Shown piece after piece: positions 47,001 through 56,000 of a stretch of 64,000 nucleotides of DNA; positions within the stretch are counted from its first letter, which is position 1; every line of letters starts with the position of its first letter. Under the pieces are notes generated by a model, which saw only the letters and a program-made list of their open reading frames with translations, made no database searches and was not told where the DNA came from. The position numbers and the translations under genes are program-made. Origin of the DNA: Asterias rubens (taxonomy: Eukaryota; Echinodermata; Asteroidea; Forcipulatida; Asteriidae). The stretch is from the NCBI RefSeq assembly GCF_902459465.1, contig NC_047073.1, positions 12,582,114 to 12,646,113 on the forward strand. Direction: 5' to 3'.

Positions 47001-50000
47001 ATGTATATTGAAACGTATAACGACGTCACATCTTTCTTACTAGCTCCAGGAAGAGTGACCGTGCTACGGGCAAACCCAACCTCAGACGCAACCCAGATCC
47101 ATGTTACTTGGCTGAACCCCAACGCCAACAACTGCCCAGTTTCTAAGTACAAAGTAGAATATCAACTTACGAACAGGTAGGAATTGTATGATCTAAGTAA
47201 ACAAACAAACACCAACGCTGTATTATAGGTCGTATCATGTTTAAATAAATTTTATATATGCATGGGTTTTCCCATGTTCTTATTTTCTTACTTCTTTATT
47301 TGCTTGCTTTACTGAAATTAGTTCGTGTCTATTTTTAACTATATAAATATGCGTTTGTTTTTCTGATGTGCTTTTTTTCTCAGATGTGGATTTTTTACTG
47401 ATTTAGTCAAAAGTACTTTCAAGTTAATACAAATTAACTTCCTTGAATGAAAGTGCATGTTGTTTCTTAGTGAACTGTTTTACCAGTTGCAATCAAATAT
47501 ACCGATGAATAGCAATAGTGAGTTGTATTAGTATATGCATAGTTTGACAGCTTCAACTCGGCATAATTTTGTCTCGGTCGATGGGACGCCATTTATAATA
47601 ATAATAATAATATTGTACAGCTTTTATATAGCGCTTCACACAAACGACCTCGAAGCGCTTTTAATACAAGAAAAACAACAATACAAAAGAAAAACTTCAT
47701 TACTTCATTACTTCAAAATATGTAACACTTACCAAAAGGCCACCTCGTTTTACTGTGACAGTAATAATTTCTCTAAATTGATTGATTTTCTGTAAAGGGA
47801 CCAGTGTGACAGAGACGTAACCCAGAATCGTGAGCAGTGGCTTGATGGCTCCCAGTCACCAACAACCATAACTGGATTAGACCCTCACTCCACGTATCGT
47901 GTATACGTCACGCCTTCTAACAGTGCAGGGGCAGGGGAAGAAGTATCAGTGACAGTCAATACCAACAATACTGGTAGGTTTTTAAAACGGGTTTGTATGC
48001 TTTTGTTATAGTTAAGATTTGGGTTAATGAAGCTTCAATCATGAAAATAACTCTCTTTCTTTCTTTGAAAAAAACGCCAAGGTTAGTAAAAGGGATGCAG
48101 AGGGGCAAGTGAAGGGGTAAGCTTTATCAAAAAATGTGTAGGGCACCTGAGCTTGCAGCTCTGTCTGAAATTGGCACATTATAAATCTTTGTTCATATTA
48201 TTATCTTCATTGATTAAGGGAGGAAATTGTTCACGGTATAGTGTGTAAATAATTTAATAAACACGGTTATGAAAGCATGTTACACGGGATAACAAATAAA
48301 TTGAACGTTTTAAAAAACGTTACTTGAATGTATTATCCGTAATTATTCATGTTTGTATTAATGGTTTTTTTTTTCATTTTAGCACCTTCCGGTCCTCCAA
48401 GAGATTTGAAGTTTTTTGATGTTACCAACCAAACCATATCATTCTCATGGAAACGACCAGTGTGTGGTCAGCGTAACGGAATCATAACCCAGTATCATTA
48501 CAGTCTCATTGACAGTGAAGAAGGAGTATTTGAGGAAGATACAACCTCTCGTACTGGGACAGAATTCACTGGCCTCGTTCCTTTTATGTCATACAAACTG
48601 TCATTATCTGCAGAGAATCAGTTTGCTTCAGGGCCAGTTGCTTCAATTACGACTCGAACACACGAAGGAAGTAAGCAAAACAATGTCGTTGAATTTCTAC
48701 AAGCCTATAATAACACTACACAAAGACGATGATTGTTTTTACTATTTTAAGTCACCAACATGTAATATACAACTTGTGTACATAGCTTACTATTTTTTTC
48801 TCTTATAAGTCTAGATGTAACAATAAATAACATCTCCTCCGTCTGCCCCTTCCTAAACATTCAGTTTATTCTCAGAATGGGAAGACATGATTTCCCCCAA
48901 CATACCTGACCCCAAGAAACACACAAACACAAATTAATTACACAACGATGATGGCTTTGTCTTAATAGTTGAACCATTCTGGTGTACTTCATGTTTGCTT
49001 GAATATTTCTCTCACATATTATTATAGTGTGTGTTTTATATTAGTACAGAAGTACTGGTAGTATTGTTAACACATTATTTCAGTTCCTCCGCCCCCAAGC
49101 AAAGTCACTTTTCCAGTTACGAGGAGCGACATGATCACCGTAGCGTGGAACGCTCCTAGTCCTCCTCATGGCATCATCATCAGCTACGAGCTCCGCTACT
49201 GGAAGACAGGGTCAGGGAACCAAACATTGGGAGATACAATACGAATCACTAAGCAGCTTGCTAGTCAGTACCAGACGAAAACGATTATGGCTCTGGAAAA
49301 GAGTATTAGTTACTCAGTACAGGTATGTATTACTACATTGCATCAGTGATGTCATCGTATTCATTACCGGAGCTTTCCTGTGATTATTCTAAATACACTG
49401 GACACTCATGGTAATTGTCAAAGACCAGTCTTCTCACTTGGTGTATCTCAACATATGCATGAAATAAAACAAACCTGTGAAAAAATGAGCTCATTTGATC
49501 GTCGAAGTTGCGAGATAATAATGGGGAAAAACACCCTTGGCACACGAAGTTGTGTGCTTTCAGATGCTTGATTTCGAGACCTCAATTCTAATTCTGAGGT
49601 ATCGAAATCAAATTCGTGGAAAATTACTTCTTTCTCGAAAACTACGTTGCTTTAGAGGGAGCCGTTTCACACAATGTTTTATACTACCAACAGCCCCCTA
49701 TTACTCGTTACCAAGTAAGGTTTTATGCTAATAATTATTTTGAGTATTTCCAATAGTGTCCACTGCCTTTAAGTTGCAAGTATTGTTTTCTTTCTTCCTT
49801 TTCCATCCCCGTTTTCAGAATGAAAAGGTCGGTTCTTCAAGACTTGAGTAATAACTTCAAACCATTTATTGAGATGGGCTCCCGCGATTGGCATGATTTC
49901 AGTTGTCCCGATAAAGTATCTCGCCATGACATATTGAACCAGGGTAGTGAATAATTTACCTCAAAATATGACATTTTAACCCAAAAATTGTTGACGTACC

Positions 50001-53000
50001 GCCCGATGCCAGTAGGCCTACATCTTCTTGATGAGCCCTGGGTGGTTATTATCAGGAGGAACAGATAATCAGCGCAATTTAGTCCACAATTAAATGCATA
50101 TCCAAAAAAAGGAATATAAATAAACGTGAAACAATTAAAGGCACCGGACAATATTGGTAATTACTCAAAATAATCGTTAGCATAGCAACGTACTTGGTAA
50201 CGAGCAATGGAGAGCTGTTGATAGTAGCAAAATTATTGAGCGACTTTAGGTTTTTTTTTTTTTCCTGGAATTATTCTCTCGCAACTTCGACGACCAATTG
50301 GTCTAAATGTTGGCAATTTTGTTATGTTATGCATCTATTGAGATACACCAAGTGAGGATACAATTACCAAACGTAAAAAAGAATGTGTTGACTCTACACA
50401 ACAACAGTCATTTAATGACCACAATTAGGCTAGGCCTGGAAGGTTTGTAACGATAGCGGGGAGAAAAGGAAGAAACAAAGAAATCGATATTTTAATCCAC
50501 AAAATACAAGTAGTATTATCCTTCATTGACATTTTAAAAATACATTGTAATTCTCTTTCAGGTCCGAGCTGAGACAAGTGTTGGACACGGTCCATGGAGT
50601 GACATCTCAACAGTCACTACTGTGCCCAAAGGTTACACGCTAATGCCGTTTGTTTTGAATAAAGATCTATGAAAACTCTTCAAGACCTAATCAATTCATT
50701 ATGGTGTATATACAAGGCGTTATTGATAAACAATAACAACAATAAATTTGAAAAAACGTTCACCAATTAAAATAAAAATGCTAGCGGAAACTTTCCTCGC
50801 TGTATATTTTCGTATAATATGCCCAACACTAATTCATACCTGACACTAGTAGGCTGGCGTACGAAGCATGCATGTATATTTTTTAATCATTGTATTTTTT
50901 TAATTATTTTTTTAAGCAATTATTTATCCCATTTCCCCGCTACAAAGTTCCTACCCCTCCAAGCAACGTGACTTTCCCAGTAATCAGAAGCGACCGCATC
51001 ACCGTGTCGTGGCTTCGTCCATCTCAAGGCGATAGCATCAATTACGAGATCCGCTACTGGAGAACAGAGTCTGGAAACTCATCATCGGCTGAGATAGTTA
51101 GAGTCAAAGATGATCAACAGACTGACCTTCAAACAAGAGAGATCACAAACCTGGAAGAAAATGTCAGTTATTCATTCCAGGTATGGTGCCAAGTAAACTA
51201 CATGCATTGCTGCATCAGGGAAAGAATCCAAATTTCTTGCTCCCCAAAAGGGTATTCAAACTACTGTGGTTAACAAACAGTCAATGTCATCAGCAGACTG
51301 ACCTTCAAACAAGAGAGATCACCAACCTGGTTTAACCTATTCATTCCAGGTATAGTGCCAAGTTAACCAAAGGCATTGTTGTACAATACTTTTGAAATGT
51401 TGGTGTTTCCTGAACTTTTAATGGTTTGGTCCTTTTTAGATACGTGCTGAAACACATTTTGGACTTGGAGGATGGAGCAACGTCTCATTATCTTTAACAC
51501 TGCCACACAGTAAGTTTATACACTTTACCCGTGGGTACTTAATATGTAAGATCTACATCAAGGCAACAGGGTCATTATTTGATCCCGTTATCAGGGTATA
51601 CGTTTGGGTCATCAAGATGCATGTACTCATGTCATCGCACAAGAACACTTGCAAATGACCATTAAATAACTTTTAAGTTTAAAAATGCATCTTCTTTCTC
51701 TTCTGTAGGGAACGCATTAACTCAGACGCCTATCACTAGACTGAGCAGTTTTCTGATTATCGTTATCTGTGTGGTCATTGCTGCTGCTGTTGTGATTGTA
51801 GCTGGTGTAATCGGTTACACCCGAAGACGCAGTAAACGAAGAAGACTAAATCCATTGCAGCTTCAGGGGTTAAATGCTGACCAGGAACTGGTGAGTAAAA
51901 AGTTGCATTTGCAGGTATGATTCAAAAGACAGTACTAAATAGAGAAGACATCATTCTAGGCTACTACACGCTTGCCGAAACGTTTCCCAAACCAACTCCT
52001 TCCAACACATAATCACCAGACATTTTGTTTTCTGGCTCCAAATATAATTTAAATACATTAAATGCATTAAATAATATACAGTGACCAGTTTCTATATATA
52101 TTTTTTTAATTTGCTATACTACTTCACAACAGGTTTCTTATGAGAATGCCGAACCACGAGAGGAGAAACCAACCAGTGGACCAATTCCAAAAGAAAATTC
52201 ACTGGTACAAGAGTCAGTTTATGAACCAGTGGGCCCCGGTTCATCTGCACATGGAGGTGCACTCCCAGCACCACCACCATCACCACCACCATCACCATCA
52301 CCATCACCATCACCAGCACCAGCACCAGCACCAGAATCACAACCTACATACGAAGATGTTGGTTTGCCAACATGGGCTACTCAATGGAGTGTCTTGTGGG
52401 ATGATTTTTTCGTGGGAAATAAAATACTTGGGAAGGGACACTTTGGTGAAGTGCGTTATGGTGTCGTAACGGTTAAAGGAGATCTGTGCAAGGCTGCGAT
52501 CAAAAAGCTCAAAGGTATGTCTTAGTTCAGTTTCCATGGTGACAATTTTTAACAAAAATACGCAGGTTTTACATGTACTTTAAAATAAAGCCAGTTTAAC
52601 ATGAATGACAAACAAAGTATGAATCTGCAAGTACTCCCTTCGTGGCAATGTTTATAGCAACTACACGTATAAATCTCTGTAGGAATTATGTGTCTTTTTC
52701 CTCCTATTATCTGTTTGGGCTTGCGTACACAATGGTTTTCAAGCCGGTGAGTGTTTGAAGTAACAATACGCATCTATAGTTTTGCCAAAACAGATTTATT
52801 CGCGAGATATCACCACTAATACTTCTTTCTTTGACATGGAATTGAAAAAAAATCAGAAAATGCACCTTCAGCTGACAGAGAACATTTTTTAGAAGAACTC
52901 AAAACTATGACAATTCACGGCAGTCATCCCAACCTTGTCAAGATTCTAGGCGCTTGTCAACATGAAGGTAAGTAAATTCATCTTCATTTTTTGTTGAAAT

Positions 53001-56000
53001 TACTGGACACTATTGGTATTGTCAAAGACCAGCCTTCTCACTAGGTGTTTCTCAACATATGCTTGAAATAACAAATCTGTGAAAATTTGAGCTCAATTGG
53101 TCATCGAAGTTACGAGATAATAGTGAACGAAAAAACACCCTTGTAACACGAAGTTGTTAGCTGTTAGATGCTTGATTTCGAGACCTCAAATTCTAAATCT
53201 GAGGTATCGAAATCAATACGTGGAAAATTACTTTTTTCTCGAAAACTACGTCACTTCAGAAGGAGACGTTTCTCACAATGTTTCATACTATCAACAGCTC
53301 TACATTACTCGTGACCAAGTCAGTCAAGATAAAAAAACAACGTTCTTCACGTTAATAACAAAAAGACTTCAGAAATTGCACTGCAGCGTTTGACCAAATA
53401 CAACCTGTAGAATTGCTTGGAATTTGAATTTGTAATCTCAATATTTGTTTAAGGTATATTGTACGTAGCTATGGAGTACTTATCCAACGGTGACCTCCGT
53501 TGCTACCTGAGGAAGGCTCGATCCATGGAGGATGATTGTGAAGCATCGCTGTCTCCTCAGAAGCTGCTCCAGTTTGCTCTGGATGTGGCTAAAGGAATGC
53601 AACACCTTGCTGCATCAGGGGCAAGTATACCATTATTTTTCTAGCTTCTTAAAAAGAGTATTCAGATAACTATGGTTAACAAACGGGCAATCTAATGTCA
53701 TCACAGCAAAACCTTAGCACATTAATAAAGACTGTAAGGCGACACAAGTTTTGACATTACTCTCCACAATAATTGTATTAAAGTCATCATTTCTTAACAC
53801 GAATTATACTGCTGCAATAATCTTACTGGATCATTTGGTTAAATGGTGACCATAATGTTGTATGGCACATGTTCTTTAGCTTCCCAGTACACAACCCAAC
53901 AACTTATAGACTACCCCTTTACAAAAGCTTTCAACAGTAATAACACTTGTATTCCGGTTTTAAAATACAGAACTATTTGAACTTTGATAAACCTTATACT
54001 CGCTAAGATCATTACTCTCTTAGATGGACTATAAGGACACATTTATCACCTGTATGAGTCTAGATTTTGTTTTATTGCTCGTTTTATTTCAATAATAGTT
54101 GGTGTTGCGGAAGGCTCTTAAAGTATGCACTTTGTAAATGTTTGTGTGATTGGTTTACTCATAACGGTCGGTAGTAAGACTAGCGAGTTGATGTTCTCAT
54201 CTTGGAACTAATTTAAAATTTCATACTTTTTGTTTTACAGGTGATACATCGTGATTTGGCCGCAAGGAACATTCTCCTTGATGATAATCTGAATGCCAAA
54301 GTTTCTGACTTCGGTTTGTCACGTGGAGAAGACGTCTACGTACAGACATCAAAGGTATCGTATGCTTTAAAAGCTACACATAGGGACGCATACAACGGAT
54401 GTAGCGTACGATCAATATCAAGTGTTACCATTGTCTTTTCAAAACAAATTTCCATTCAGACGTGCACTTGAAAACTGTTCGGCCATGTCTTATCACACTG
54501 GCTGTAAATGAATCTTATCATGTTCAATTAGATAAATGTTTCAACAAGTCATTTCACAACGGAAACGATTGGCATTTTTGTGAGAGGTTTTTCTCATCCC
54601 GGTGTAAACTTTACTGTCTTTGTAGACTCGTGTCCCTACTCGCTGGCTCTCTCTGGAATCGCTGACTCGCCAGACGTATACTTCGAAGAGTGATGTGTAA
54701 GCAAAATTTGTGGAAACAACAGTATTTGCACATAAAAGTGTTTTCATGCAAAATTATCGATTGCAATAAAATATCAATGGAATGTTTTAATAATTATTTT
54801 TTTTACTGAAAGTGACTAATTTGATTTAACGTTTGTTTCACACACTAGGTGGTCCTTCGGAATCCTGCTATGGGAAATTGCAACCCTCGGTAAGATAATT
54901 GTTCCAAAACAGTTTTAGTATTGTCCAACTGAATGTCTAAATAACTGAATGCACTTTTACGTCATTATGATTGGGTAGCGGTGTATGGGTAAAAAACAAA
55001 AAATTAATATTCTTTATCCTCGATGCAAATTTAACATATTATCATTGTGATTGATGTTTGTATACAGGTGGTACACCGTACCCTGGTATTAAGACTCAGG
55101 TCCTGACATCAAGGCTGGAGAATGGATACCGTATGCCCAAACCAGACAACTCGGATGCCAAAATGTAAGATAATGTTGTTAAAAAATATATATGACAGAG
55201 GGCAGAGTTAAATCATATTTATACAAAATTTATGCAAATCATAAGATGAGACCAATTGTATCAACAACAAGCGCATTTGATATGCACCATGAAAGCTTGT
55301 TCTATGGCATGGATACAAAATCATGCCATGCTTACCATTATGGAAAATCTTAATGTTTAGAGCAAGAACGTGTAGCAATACAATGCGCACTGAATTTTGT
55401 CATAATTATTTTTGTTGAAATATCATTGCTCTAGTCTGTCACATTACTCCCGAAACGGCCCAAAGAAAGTCATCCTTACAATGATCGGACAGAGATGTTC
55501 TTGTAAGACAATAACTTGATACCATCGGTCTTACAGGAGTGGTTGAGCTTGTGTTTAACATAAATAAGCATTCAAATGGTGGCCAGGGATTTTAATTATG
55601 ATTGTCGGTTGATCTGCTTGTTAAAACAGTTACGATGTGATGCTCCAGTGCTGGCAGGAAGATCCGGATGATCGACCATCCTTCAAGAAACTTGTCTCTA
55701 TCCTGGAAACAATGGCCGACAGCAAGGAGGATCAGGTAAGGATATATAGATGTAGAACTTATTGTGTTGTGAAATTCAAATTATTGATGCTAAGACTTAA
55801 AACACGTCTCTGAAAAAAGCTTGCCGTTTTATGATTAACTTAATGAATGTAGAAAATGAAAATTACATAAAAAAAACATAAGCCCTCATCACAAATATTG
55901 ACATATTAACTATAGATGTATAGTAGGCCTAATTGTTTTGTAATCTGTTTCGACAAGTAAACTGAACAAGTTTCAACTAGTATCAACCCGATTAGACATT

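Noticed and set aside
46881-47049. Upstream extension of the exon at 47050 ([15 protein letters not shown]...)
   Set aside because: It precedes a good acceptor (TAGCTCCAG) and adds nothing FN3-like. The phase-1 junction after exon 16 is satisfied at 47050.
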